Assembly (NCBI RefSeq): GCF_000829825.1
Contig: NZ_JXSL01000009.1
Coordinates: 1 to 64,000 of the forward strand
Reading direction: 5' to 3'
Source: Paramagnetospirillum magnetotacticum MS-1
GTDB lineage: Bacteria > Pseudomonadota > Alphaproteobacteria > Rhodospirillales > Magnetospirillaceae
Length of the DNA: 64,000 bases
Part shown: piece after piece, positions 43,101-51,215 of the stretch
Numbering within the stretch: the first letter of the stretch is position 1
How the letters are laid out: the number at the start of each line of letters is the position of its first letter
Notes under the pieces: generated by a model
The model's input: only the letters and a program-made list of their open reading frames with translations
Told to the model about the DNA's origin: nothing
The model's database searches: none
Position numbers and translations under genes: made by a program

Positions 43101-44264
43101 TTATTTGCCAGTGCCCGCCAGCCGCCATGCTCCCCCTCTGGCCTCGGCGATGCGGAAGGCGGTCAGGTCCAGACCCAGGTGATCTTGCGCCGACATATTG
43201 AAGATGCCGCCCGTACCGGACAGATTGCGGGTTTCTTCGAGGGCATCCCTGACCTTGGCGTGATCCACCGAATTGGCGCGGCGGATGGCGTCGGCCAGAA
43301 GATGGAAGGCGTCATAGGCATAGCCGCCGAACGGCGAGGGCACCTTGCCGTATTTGGCCTGATAGGCCTGGATGTATTGCAAAGATACCGGCTTTTGGCC
43401 GTCATAGGCGGGCAGGTCCTCGGCGACCAGCATGGCCGAGGCGGGCAGTCGCACCCCTTCCGCCGCAGGCCCAGCCATGTCGAGGAAGCTTTGCGAGGCA
43501 ACGCCGTGCGACTGGTAAAGCGGCAATGTCATGCCCAGCTGCCGGTAATTCTTGGTGAGGATGGCCGGTCCAGGCCCCGCGCCGATGACGAACACCGCCT
43601 GCACATCCGCATTGGCGCGGACCTTGGCCAACTGGGCCCCCATATCCACGTCCTTGGGGAAGAACACCTCGTCGAGGAGAACGGTGATGCCGTTGGCCTG
43701 CGCGATCTCGACGGTGATGTCGCGGCCCGACTTGCCGAAGCCGTCGGCCCCGGTGATCAGGGCGATCTTGGTCAGGCCACGCGACTTCAGATCCTCGAAG
43801 ACGCGCAGCACCATCATGCGGTCGGTCTGCGGCGTCTTGAACGCCCATTTCTTTACCGGCAGCACGATGCCCTCGGCCCCGGCCAGGGAGATCATGGGCG
43901 TCTCGCCACGCTCGGCCAGGGGGATCATGGCCAGGGACGAGCCGCTGGTGCTGGCGCCGATGATGGCGTCCACCTTGTCGCTTTCCACCAGACGCACCGC
44001 ATGGCCGCGAGCCATTGCAGCATCGCCGCCGTCGTCATAAACGATCAGCTTGACCGGCCGCCCCAGCAGCCCGCCCTTGGCATTGAGCTGTTCCACCAGC
44101 ATTTCCAGGGTCTTAGCCTCGGGATCGCCGATATAGGCCACCGGCCCGGTGACCGCCAGAACGGCCCCGATCTTGATGGGATCGGCGGCACTGGCCTGGG
44201 TCGTCGCCAGGGCGGCAGCCGTGCACAGGACCGCTCCTGCGGCCCCCAACAGTTTCTTCAGCAT
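43101..44264 (-). CDS. Periplasmic substrate-binding protein (LivJ/K type)
   Basis: 387 residues. Signal peptide (LLGAAGAVLCTAAALATTQA, cleavage after ASA). Mature part has the type I periplasmic-binding fold (PIKIGAVLAVTGPVAYIGDP, GASTSGSSLAMIPLAE). This family binds branched-chain amino acids, aromatic acids or other carboxylates. No permease or ATPase genes are adjacent, so it is an orphan that borrows a transporter or acts in sensing. It follows the CoA ligase gene by 20 bases, linking its ligand to the ligase substrate. Confidence 0.9.
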   Translation of the reverse strand: MLKKLLGAAGAVLCTAAALATTQASAADPIKIGAVLAVTGPVAYIGDPEAKTLEMLVEQLNAKGGLLGRPVKLIVYDDGGDAAMARGHAVRLVESDKVDAIIGASTSGSSLAMIPLAERGETPMISLAGAEGIVLPVKKWAFKTPQTDRMMVLRVFEDLKSRGLTKIALITGADGFGKSGRDITVEIAQANGITVLLDEVFFPKDVDMGAQLAKVRANADVQAVFVIGAGPGPAILTKNYRQLGMTLPLYQSHGVASQSFLDMAGPAAEGVRLPASAMLVAEDLPAYDGQKPVSLQYIQAYQAKYGKVPSPFGGYAYDAFHLLADAIRRANSVDHAKVRDALEETRNLSGTGGIFNMSAQDHLGLDLTAFRIAEARGGAWRLAGTGK

Positions 44265-44284
44265 GCTCCAGCCTCCATGTTCCA

Positions 44285-45613
44285 TTATTTCTTGATATGA
44301 ACGCGCACGGCCTTGGCCTCGTAGCGGGGCAAGGTTCCCTGGTCGCGGCAGACCACGTTGACGCGGATGCCGAGGCGCGAATGGATGAGGTGTTGCACCT
44401 TGGCGGCGAGATCGGCTTGGGACAGGTTGCAGCCCCGGGCCTTTTCCATCTCGACGGTGATCTCCTCGAGGATCTTGTCCTCGCGGTCGATCTCGATGTG
44501 CCAGGCTTCTTTGACGGTGCCCTCGGTATTGGCGATGATGTCTTCGATCTGGGTCGGAAAGACGATCACGCCACGCACCTTCAGCATGTCGTCGTTGCGG
44601 CCGATGATGCGGCCGATGAGCGGCATGCCCTTGCGCCCGCACGGGCAATCGTAGGGGTGGTCGGACAGGCGCACCAGATCATGAGTGCGCCAGCGCACCA
44701 CCGGACTGGCTTCCTTGTCCAAGGTGGTGACCACCAGTTCCCCCACCTCGCCGGGCGCCACCGGCTTCATGGTCTTGGGGTCCAAGACCTCGGTGATGAT
44801 GGTGTCCTCGTTGATCAGATGCATCTCGTCGCGGTCGTGGGAATAGGGACACGATATGCCCACAACCGGGCCGCCAGCCTCGGTCGTGCCGTAGATGTTC
44901 TGGGCGGCGAATCCGGCAGGCAGGGCGGCCTCCAATTCGTCGCGGAATTTGGCCGAAACCGATTGGCCGCCGAACAGCCCGACACGCAGCTTCCACTCGG
45001 TCTTGGGATCGATTCCCATGTCGCGGGCCGCATTGACCAGGGTCATGAGCCACAAGGGCGACATGGAGCAGGCGGTGTAGCCGTGATCCTTGAGATAGGT
45101 CACCGCCAGTTCCGACCGTCCCGGCCCCAGGGGAAAGTTGGTGGCGCCAAAGGCCTTCAGCCCCACGTCCAAGGCCAGCCCCCCCACCCAAAGGCCGTAG
45201 CCGTAGCCCTGGTAAAAGCGGTCGGAAGGATTGACCCCCGCCGCCTTGAGGATGCGGCACATCTGGCTGGCCAGGAGATGGTCCAGATCACGGGCCGTCA
45301 TGCCGAACATCACCGGCAGGCCGGTCGTGCCCGAAGTGGCGATGAAGCGGCGGACCTGGCCCATATTCGCGGTCAACATGGGAAAGGGGTATCGATCCCG
45401 CAGATCAACCTTCTCCAGGGTCGGCGACGCCGCCAGGGCGGCGTGATCCACCAGATCGGTGGGCTTCATCCCCGCCTTGGCGAAATGGGCAACCCATTCG
45501 GGCGAATCGGCCAGGCGCGTACCCAGGGCCGTAAGCTTTCTGCGCTGGATCGCCAGGATCGCGTCCCGGTCCAGCAATTCCACATCAGGATGGCAATGTT
45601 CTATCTTGGACAC
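44285..45613 (-). CDS. Phenylacetate-CoA ligase-like acyl-CoA synthetase
   Basis: 442 residues. AMP-forming ligase of the PaaK type: RFIATSGTTGLPVMFGMT (P-loop), NIYGTTEAGGPVVGISCPYS, VRWRTHDLVRLSD, IGRIIGRNDDMLKVRGV and a C-terminal PaaK domain ending VRVHIKK. It activates a carboxylic acid, probably aromatic or aryl-alkanoic, to its CoA thioester with ATP. First gene of a two-gene unit with the binding protein. Promoter carries operator O2. Confidence 0.92.
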   Translation of the reverse strand: MSKIEHCHPDVELLDRDAILAIQRRKLTALGTRLADSPEWVAHFAKAGMKPTDLVDHAALAASPTLEKVDLRDRYPFPMLTANMGQVRRFIATSGTTGLPVMFGMTARDLDHLLASQMCRILKAAGVNPSDRFYQGYGYGLWVGGLALDVGLKAFGATNFPLGPGRSELAVTYLKDHGYTACSMSPLWLMTLVNAARDMGIDPKTEWKLRVGLFGGQSVSAKFRDELEAALPAGFAAQNIYGTTEAGGPVVGISCPYSHDRDEMHLINEDTIITEVLDPKTMKPVAPGEVGELVVTTLDKEASPVVRWRTHDLVRLSDHPYDCPCGRKGMPLIGRIIGRNDDMLKVRGVIVFPTQIEDIIANTEGTVKEAWHIEIDREDKILEEITVEMEKARGCNLSQADLAAKVQHLIHSRLGIRVNVVCRDQGTLPRYEAKAVRVHIKK

Positions 45614-45648
45614 GTCTACCTCCCTAGCCTTGGTCGACGCCGCAAATT

Positions 45649-45675
45649 GATTGTCCGACCGTTCGGTCTTGTTTT
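45649..45675. promoter_or_regulatory. Operator O2 of the ligase promoter
   Basis: GACCGTTCGGTC (45657-45668) is an inverted repeat GACCG/CGGTC. In the minus direction it runs into GGACAATCAAT, aligned with the -10 region GGACTATTAAT of the other two promoters. Confidence 0.7.
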
Positions 45676-45716
45676 TAGCGTCGCGTGTCTATGAATGGAC
45701 GCCTGCGCGTCACGGG

Positions 45717-46337
45717 TCAGTTATCGTCGTTGATATCCTCGAGTCTGGTGGCCAGAAGGCCGTTCAGGAAAATACCGGACGCCATTGCGGCCAATTGCCG
45801 GGGATTCATTCCCCGATTGGCGTCGAACCACGTATAGGTCCAGTTGATCATACCGAAAAACAGCATCACCGCCGGACGGCGGAAGGCGGGATCGGCCAGC
45901 AGGCCGGGATTGACCCTCTCGATCACCCCTTCGGTGAACTTCACGACCCGGCGCTCCAGATCGACCACCCGCTCGCGCTCGCGCTCCTTCAGGCTGTCCA
46001 GATCGTTCATCATCACCGCGTGCCGGTGCTTGGAATGGCTGTAGGTCTCCAACAGCATGGCGGTCAGGGCCTCGAACTGCTTGACCGGGTCCAGGGAGGT
46101 CTGCAACGCGGCGCCCACCACGTCGAAGACCTTCTCCACATGCTCGGACACCAGGGTGTTCAAGACGTCGTTCTTTGATTTGAAGTAGTGATAGATGCCC
46201 GACTTCGACAACCCGCTGGCTTCGGAGATCTCCACGATGGAGGTATCGGCGAAACCCTTGCGCGCGAACAACTCGGCCGCCCGGTCCAAGATGGTGATCT
46301 TGATGGACTCGTAATCCTGCGACCGCGTCCGCGCCAT
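45717..46337 (-). CDS. TetR-family transcriptional regulator
   Basis: 206 residues. N-terminal helix-turn-helix (TSIVEISEASGLSKSGIYHY, FKSKNDVL) and a C-terminal ligand-binding domain of the TetR_C type. Most likely repressor of the acyl-CoA gene set, released by an acyl-CoA intermediate as in other TetR regulators of CoA catabolism. Start fixed by AAGGAGAGGG; the longer frame is a shadow of the CoA transferase end. A perfect operator-like palindrome at 46402-46413 suggests autoregulation. Confidence 0.92.
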   Translation of the reverse strand: MARTRSQDYESIKITILDRAAELFARKGFADTSIVEISEASGLSKSGIYHYFKSKNDVLNTLVSEHVEKVFDVVGAALQTSLDPVKQFEALTAMLLETYSHSKHRHAVMMNDLDSLKERERERVVDLERRVVKFTEGVIERVNPGLLADPAFRRPAVMLFFGMINWTYTWFDANRGMNPRQLAAMASGIFLNGLLATRLEDINDDN

Positions 46338-46401
46338 GCCTTGCCCTCTCCTTGCCATCACGCGCCCCGGACGGGACGCTGCCGCCAGGGTGCATAACCT
46401 C

Positions 46402-46413
46402 GACCGCGCGGTC
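46402..46413. promoter_or_regulatory. Operator O5 upstream of the TetR gene
   Basis: GACCGCGCGGTC, a perfect 12-bp palindrome with the same half-sites as O1-O4, 65 bases before the regulator start and overlapping the last codons of the CoA transferase gene. Confidence 0.6.
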
Positions 46414-47497
46414 AAACATTTCCGAGCCAGCCATGGCCCTGATCCTCGCCTAATGCCGGCGCCTTGCGGATGCGCTCCGGATCGCGAAGCGAGGAGGCCA
46501 GGGGCAATGGCAAGGCGGGCCAAGCCTCCGACCGGCCAGGGGCCAGCACGGAATGTGAGAAGACGCCGCGCCCGGCGAAATGGGGCGAGGCGAAGGCCTC
46601 CTCCGGCGTCTTCACCTGATTGCAGCACACGTCATGACCGGCGAAGACCGCGTCCCACTGGGCGGCGTCCCGGCTTGCTAAGCGCTGGGCCAGGGCGTCG
46701 GCGGTAGCCTTGGGGTCCCGGCGGTCGTCGCGCAACGCCTCCGGCAGGTCCACAAGCTCGCAAAGCCGGGCCCAGAAGCGGCCTTCCACCGCCCCCACAG
46801 CCATGCGGCGGCCATCCCTGGTCGTATATAGGCGATAGCGGGGCGAGGCGCCCATAAAGAAATCCCGGTTCACCTGGGAAGCCCCCGCCCCTCCCCGCTC
46901 GGCCAGATCCAGGATCATGGCGGGAAAGACGTTATCGGCCATGGCCACGTCCAGGTGACAGCCGCGGCCATCCCGATCCCGGCGCGCCAGGGCCAGAAGG
47001 ATGTTCAGCACCGCCGGATAGGCCCCTCCCATGATATCGGCCACCAGCACATGAGGCAGACCATGGCAGGAATCCAATAGCCCCGCCTCAGCCTGATAAT
47101 TCAAATCATGCCCGGCAACCGAAGCCAGGGGACCGGTCTGGCCGTAGCCGGTTATGGAACAGTAAATGAGGCGTGGATTGATCTGGCGCAGATCCTCCCA
47201 GCCCAGGCCAAGCCGGGTCATGACACCGGGGCGGAATTGTTCGATCAGGACATCGGCATCACGGATCAGCGACAAGGCCGCGTCGCGCCCCTTAGGCGTG
47301 TTGAGGTCAAGGGCAATGCTGCGCTTGCCGCGGTTGAGCATGGCGAAGAGCGCCTCCGACATATGGCGGCTTTCGTCGCCCATGCCTGGACGCTCCACCT
47401 TCAGCACGTCGGCCCCGGATTCGGCCAGGACCAGCGAGGCCAAGGGCCCCGGCAGCAATGTGCTGAAATCGATCACCCGTAGACCCAACACCGCCAC
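46412..47497 (-). CDS. CaiB/BaiF-type CoA transferase or acyl-CoA racemase
   Basis: 361 residues. Class III fold: LRVIDFSTLLPGPLASLVLA, VEQFRPGVM-like IEQFRPGVMTRLGLG, YCSITGYGQTGP and the catalytic-type Asp in VADIMGGAYPA. The HDLNYQAEAG stretch resembles alpha-methylacyl-CoA racemase, so it could either move CoA between acids or epimerise a 2-methyl branched thioester, which would fit a mutase pathway. Its promoter carries O3. Confidence 0.88.
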   Translation of the reverse strand: MAVLGLRVIDFSTLLPGPLASLVLAESGADVLKVERPGMGDESRHMSEALFAMLNRGKRSIALDLNTPKGRDAALSLIRDADVLIEQFRPGVMTRLGLGWEDLRQINPRLIYCSITGYGQTGPLASVAGHDLNYQAEAGLLDSCHGLPHVLVADIMGGAYPAVLNILLALARRDRDGRGCHLDVAMADNVFPAMILDLAERGGAGASQVNRDFFMGASPRYRLYTTRDGRRMAVGAVEGRFWARLCELVDLPEALRDDRRDPKATADALAQRLASRDAAQWDAVFAGHDVCCNQVKTPEEAFASPHFAGRGVFSHSVLAPGRSEAWPALPLPLASSLRDPERIRKAPALGEDQGHGWLGNV

Positions 47498-47512
47498 TCC
47501 CGATCAGATGCT

Positions 47513-47550
47513 CATAATTAATAGTCCGTCTGGTCGGTTTTTGTCAACAC
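47513..47550 (-). promoter_or_regulatory. Promoter and operator O3 of the CoA transferase gene
   Basis: In the minus direction: -35 TTGACA (complement of 47542-47547), 18-base spacer holding CCGACCAGACGGAC, then -10 TATTAA. The operator half-sites therefore lie between the promoter boxes, a classic repressor position. Confidence 0.7.
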
Positions 47551-47659
47551 CCTCATTTTCGCAAAACCGTAAGAGGCGTGTCGATTTTTCTCATTATTAT
47601 TCCTATAGTTAATAAACTTCTACAGCCTCCTTCCTGCCGACATCGCGGCACAATAAATA

Positions 47660-47685
47660 ATTAATTTGACCATCTGGTCTGTCTT
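47660..47685. promoter_or_regulatory. Operator-like site O4
   Basis: GACCATCTGGTC (47668-47679), inverted repeat GACCA/TGGTC, 170 bases upstream of the CoA transferase. Between O3 and O4 is a 13-codon frame (minus, 47594-47553, MRKIDTPLTVLRK) preceded by AGGAATAATA; its meaning is unclear. The rest of 47498-47879 has no gene that I can see. Confidence 0.5.
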
Positions 47686-47879
47686 TGATGTAATGAACCG
47701 GCAGACTGTCAGCGTCTGTGAAAGTCGCCAGGCAGCCGGGGCCGGACGACCATGATCGTCCCACTCCTCCCGGACACCTCCAAAAGGGTGCCACTGGCGC
47801 CCTTCATTTTTGTGGAGACGCGCCCCAAACCACAGACAGGGCCACAGCCCTTCCGCTCATCTCGGCGCCGAAAATGGAA

Positions 47880-47911
47880 AGCCCCCGAACGGCGTTACCG
47901 TTCAGGGGCTT
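47880..47911 (-). terminator. Terminator after tRNA-Phe
   Basis: Long stem AAGCCCC-GAACGG/CCGTTC-GGGGCTT with a 5-base loop, then TTTCCATTTT in the minus direction, just past the CCA end of the tRNA. Confidence 0.85.
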
Positions 47912-47915
47912 GAAG

Positions 47916-47991
47916 TGGTGCCCAGGGGCGGAATCGAACCACCGACACTGCGATTTTCAGTCGCATGCTCTACCAACTGAGCTACCTGGGC
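47916..47991 (-). tRNA. tRNA-Phe (anticodon GAA)
   Basis: 76 bases with full cloverleaf: acceptor GCCCAGG/CCTGGGC, anticodon stem TGCGA/TCGCA with loop CTGAAAA (anticodon GAA), T-loop GTTCGATTC, encoded CCA end. Confidence 0.97.
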
Positions 47992-48070
47992 CTCGCACGC
48001 CTCGCGGCGAAGAGGAGGCGCTTATAGGCGACTTTCGCCGTATCGGTCAAGCCCCCCTGAGGCAAAAACT

Positions 48071-48244
48071 TCATTCTTCCTCGGGCAGGCCTTCCGGGTC
48101 TTCCACGGCGGGCGCGCGGTAGGATTCGTTCAGCCAGCGGTGCAGGTCCACATCGGCGCAGCGGGTGGAGCAGAACGGCTTGTATCGGGCCTCCGCTGCC
48201 TTGCCGCAGATGGGGCAGGCGACGGTCTTTTCATCACTCATCAT
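48071..48244 (-). CDS. yacG: YacG-type zinc protein (DNA gyrase inhibitor family)
   Basis: 57 residues. Zinc-binding Cys pattern CPICGK and FCSTRCADVDLHRWL, then an acidic tail. E. coli YacG binds GyrB and blocks gyrase. Its ATG overlaps the stop of the RNase G-type gene (ATGA); a second ATG lies one codon later. Last gene of the conserved hisG-to-yacG block. Confidence 0.9.
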   Translation of the reverse strand: MMSDEKTVACPICGKAAEARYKPFCSTRCADVDLHRWLNESYRAPAVEDPEGLPEEE

Positions 48245-49272
48245 GGCACCTCGTCGATCAGGACGTCCTCGGGCAGGCGGTCCGCCTCGGCGCACACCAC
48301 CAGGGGGCGGCCCAGCAGGCGTTCGGCCTCGGTCCGCTCGGCACTCATGATCGCCAGGGCGGCGGCCACCGGGGGCGCGGCGCAGATGCCGAGCCGCGCT
48401 CCCGGCCGGGCCAGAACCTCGGCCAGCAGCGAGCGCAGGGCGGCCAGGGCCAGGGTCTCGGGCGAGGCGGACAGCGAGCGGCGGCAGAGCAGTTCGGCCA
48501 AAGACGGCCCGCGGCGTTCGCGGGTCAGTTCCACCAGACCCAGCGGCGACAGACCGAAGACATGGGTGGGAACCGGATCGGCGGCCACCGCTTGGCGCAG
48601 GGCTTCGACCAGCCGGAACAGGGGCTTGCGGTCGCGGCCCGAGATGAAATCCACCACCACCTGCCCACCCAGATTGCGCAGGCGCATCTGGCGGGCGATT
48701 TCCGTCACGGCGGCGGCATTGACCTCGGCGGGACGGCCACCCGCCGAATCCACGTCGATGGCGGTCAGCGCCGCCGTCTGTTCGATGACCAGACGCCCTC
48801 CGCCGGGCAGGGGCGCCACCGGGTCCAGGGCGGCAGCCATAGCCTCGTCCACCTCGTGATGGGCTTCGGTCACCAGGCGGGCCTGGGGAAAGGCCGCGCG
48901 CAGCCGCTCCAAGGGCTCGGATCGGCGCAGAAGAGCCGGTGCTTCACCTTCGGGTGGAAAGCCCTCCTGTGGGGTCAATAGCGGCCCTTTGCCGCCCTGG
49001 GCCTCGCCCCGCACCCGCACGACCACAACGGCGCCCTCGGACAGGCCCAATGCTTTGGCGCCGGGCAAAAAGCCGGGACAGGCCCCCGCCCCAAGATTCA
49101 CGAAAGCGGCATCCAGGCCCTTGTCCAGGGCGGTGACGCGTCCCCGGAACACCGAGCCCAGCAGGAGGGACGGACGGTCCACCACCAGTTCCACCGGGCG
49201 GCCCTCGGCCAGCACCAGATAGCGGGCCTCACCCGGGCCGGAGGAGACGAGAATGTCGATCGATTCGCTCAC
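48241..49272 (-). CDS. Ribonuclease E/G family protein
   Basis: 343 residues, GTG start overlapping the Maf stop (GTGA). N-terminal S1-like part (LLGSVFRGRVTALDKGLDAA) and catalytic core with TAIDVDSAGG and GGQVVVDFISGRDRK. Shorter than E. coli RNase G (about 490) and without the zinc-link Cys pair, as in a short alphaproteobacterial form found next to maf. Endonuclease in rRNA and mRNA processing is expected; activity of the short form is not known. Confidence 0.85.
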   Translation of the reverse strand: MSESIDILVSSGPGEARYLVLAEGRPVELVVDRPSLLLGSVFRGRVTALDKGLDAAFVNLGAGACPGFLPGAKALGLSEGAVVVVRVRGEAQGGKGPLLTPQEGFPPEGEAPALLRRSEPLERLRAAFPQARLVTEAHHEVDEAMAAALDPVAPLPGGGRLVIEQTAALTAIDVDSAGGRPAEVNAAAVTEIARQMRLRNLGGQVVVDFISGRDRKPLFRLVEALRQAVAADPVPTHVFGLSPLGLVELTRERRGPSLAELLCRRSLSASPETLALAALRSLLAEVLARPGARLGICAAPPVAAALAIMSAERTEAERLLGRPLVVCAEADRLPEDVLIDEVP

Positions 49273-49841
49273 GGAGCGAAGCCGAACCCGTCCAGCAACT
49301 GCGCCGTCTCGAACAGCGACAGGCCGACGATGTTGGAATAGGAGCCCTGGATATCGCGCACATAGCGCGCCGCCAGACCCTGGATGGCGTAACCTCCCGC
49401 CTTGCCATCCCACTCACCCGAGGCCAGATAGTCCGCAATCTCGGCATGGGAGAGGCGCTTGAAGGTCACGGAGGTGGTCACGGTGCGGCGCCCGATGCGG
49501 CCATCGGGAGCGATCAGGCAGATGCCGCCCACCACCCGGTGGCGGCGTCCCGACAGCATTTCCAGGCACTGGCGCGCGGTGGCCTCGTCCTCGGCCTTGG
49601 GCAGGATGCGCCGCCCGCAAGACACCACCGTATCGGCGGCCAGGACGAAGGCCCCCGGATGACGGGCGGCCACGGCCAGGGCCTTGGCCTCGGCCAGACG
49701 GCGGGCATGGGGAACCGGCAATTCGCCCTTGAGGGGCGTCTCGTCCACATGGGCGGGATCGACGGTTTCGGGCGTTATGGCGATCTGGCGAAGCAGGTCG
49801 AGGCGCCGAGGCGAAGCCGACGCCAACACCAGAACGGCCAT
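49269..49841 (-). CDS. maf: Maf-like nucleotide pyrophosphatase
   Basis: 190 residues. ASASPRRLDLLRQI at the N-terminus, AADTVVSCGRRILPKAEDEA and GKAGGYAIQGLAARYV are the Maf signature. These enzymes hydrolyse dTTP/UTP or modified nucleotides as house-cleaning. Start at the ATG after GGAGTAAC; 148 bases separate it from infA and include short hairpins (about 49868-49884 and 49955-49983). Confidence 0.93.
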   Translation of the reverse strand: MAVLVLASASPRRLDLLRQIAITPETVDPAHVDETPLKGELPVPHARRLAEAKALAVAARHPGAFVLAADTVVSCGRRILPKAEDEATARQCLEMLSGRRHRVVGGICLIAPDGRIGRRTVTTSVTFKRLSHAEIADYLASGEWDGKAGGYAIQGLAARYVRDIQGSYSNIVGLSLFETAQLLDGFGFAP

Positions 49842-49989
49842 GATGTTACTCCGACGGAACAAGGAACCGCTTGGCGGTTCGTTGGACCGGAGGCAAGCGC
49901 GAAGCGCGCCGCGGCTTATGCCGCGAAGCCCGAGCGAAGCGCCCGGCGATTGAGGGCTCAAGGCGGGTCAATGGGTTGGCCCGCCGAGA

Positions 49990-50208
49990 TTACTTATAGC
50001 GGAAGGTGATGCGGCCCTTGGTCAGGTCATAGGGCGTCATTTCGACGTTAACCCGATCACCAGCCAGCACGCGAATGCGGTTCTTGCGCATCTTGCCGGA
50101 CGTGTGGGCAAGAATCTCATGGTCATTGTCGAGCTTCACCCGGAACATGGCGTTCGGAAGCAATTCCGTCACCGTCCCAGAAAACTCGATCACATCCTCT
50201 TTCGCCAT
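49990..50208 (-). CDS. infA: Translation initiation factor IF-1
   Basis: 72 residues, full-length S1/OB fold: [60 protein letters not shown]. Binds the ribosomal A site during initiation. Start after GGAGGCCAA-type Shine-Dalgarno. Confidence 0.98.
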   Translation of the reverse strand: MAKEDVIEFSGTVTELLPNAMFRVKLDNDHEILAHTSGKMRKNRIRVLAGDRVNVEMTPYDLTKGRITFRYK

Positions 50209-50296
50209 TTGGCCTCCGAACTGGGTTTTGCGCGCGCGAAGATAAGTGAGCGCAGCTAAGGTTTTGGTCAAGCCTTTTCGAGCATGGGAGCGGTTA

Positions 50297-50740
50297 TTAT
50301 TCCCGCGCCATGCCCGAGGCCGGGAAGCGTTTGCGGATATGGCGCTCCAGTTCGTCGCGCACTGCCCGATAGGCATCCAGACGAACCTCGCGGCTGCCCT
50401 CGATCAGGGTGGGATCGAAGGTGGGCCAGAACTCCACCTCGCAGGCATTGTGCCGGGTCAGATCCACCGCCTTGTGCTGGGCCTCGGGCGACAGCGACAC
50501 CACCACGTCGAAGCTGTCATCCTCCAATTCCTCGAACAGGCGGGGGCGGTGCTTGGAAACGTCGATGCCGATCTCGTCCATCACCTGGACCACGAAAGGA
50601 TCGGGTTCGCCGCGCCGCACGCCCACGGAATAAACATAAATGCGCTTGCCGTGGATGCGCTTCATGATGCCTTCCGCCATGGGCGACCGCACCGCGTTCA
50701 TGGTGCAGCAGAACAGAACGGCGGACGGCAGATCCCCCAT
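50297..50740 (-). CDS. Low-molecular-weight protein tyrosine phosphatase family protein
   Basis: 147 residues. P-loop [13 protein letters not shown] (C-x5-R) near residue 12 and a late Asp in [11 protein letters not shown], although the usual DPY is replaced by DPT. Could be a phosphatase or an ArsC-type reductase. It is a constant member of this gene block in the Rhodospirillales, which argues for a housekeeping role. Confidence 0.85.
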   Translation of the reverse strand: MGDLPSAVLFCCTMNAVRSPMAEGIMKRIHGKRIYVYSVGVRRGEPDPFVVQVMDEIGIDVSKHRPRLFEELEDDSFDVVVSLSPEAQHKAVDLTRHNACEVEFWPTFDPTLIEGSREVRLDAYRAVRDELERHIRKRFPASGMARE

Positions 50741-50741
50741 C

Positions 50742-51215
50742 CTACCCCCTGATATGGAGGATGCAGATGAGGGTGAACAGGCGACGGGCCGTATCGAAAT
50801 CGATATCGATCTTGCCCCCCAGGCGTTCGCGCAGCAGTTCCGAGCCCTCGTTATGCAAACCCCTGCGGCCCATGTCGATGGCTTCGATCTGGCTGGGGGT
50901 GGACTTCTTGATGGCGGCGAAATAGCTCTCGCAGATCAGGAAGTAGTCCTTGACGATGGACTGGAAGGTTTTCAGCGGCAAGGGCACCTGGACCAGCGGG
51001 GTTTCGTCCTCCTTGCGCACGTCGAAAATCAGCCGCGTGTCTTCCAGCCGGATGTAAAGGGCATAGGGGCCGACGAAATCGCCGTTGGGAGCGAAATAAT
51101 TCTCTTCCAAAAGGTCGTATAGGGCGACGGCGCGTTCGTGCTCCACCTCGGCGGCGCGCCGGACCAGATGCTTTTCCACCAGTTCGATCTTGACCAGCTT
51201 CTGGCGGTGCGGCAT
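50742..51215 (-). CDS. UPF0262 family protein
   Basis: 157 residues. Helical, conserved ALYDLLEENYFAPNGDFVGP and YALYIRLEDTRLIFDVRKED. The family is found mostly in alphaproteobacteria next to hisD and infA; function unknown. One-base overlap with the hisD stop (TGATG) and 1 base from the phosphatase gene, so a single operon. Confidence 0.85.
   Translation of the reverse strand: MPHRQKLVKIELVEKHLVRRAAEVEHERAVALYDLLEENYFAPNGDFVGPYALYIRLEDTRLIFDVRKEDETPLVQVPLPLKTFQSIVKDYFLICESYFAAIKKSTPSQIEAIDMGRRGLHNEGSELLRERLGGKIDIDFDTARRLFTLICILHIRG

Noticed and set aside
47609-47794. 61-codon minus-strand frame upstream of the CoA transferase
   Set aside because: Covers the O4 operator, has no Shine-Dalgarno and an unlikely residue content.
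50297-50740. Arsenate reductase as the name for the phosphatase-like gene
   Set aside because: No ars genes are nearby and the gene sits in a housekeeping block; the C-x5-R loop alone does not support arsenate reduction.
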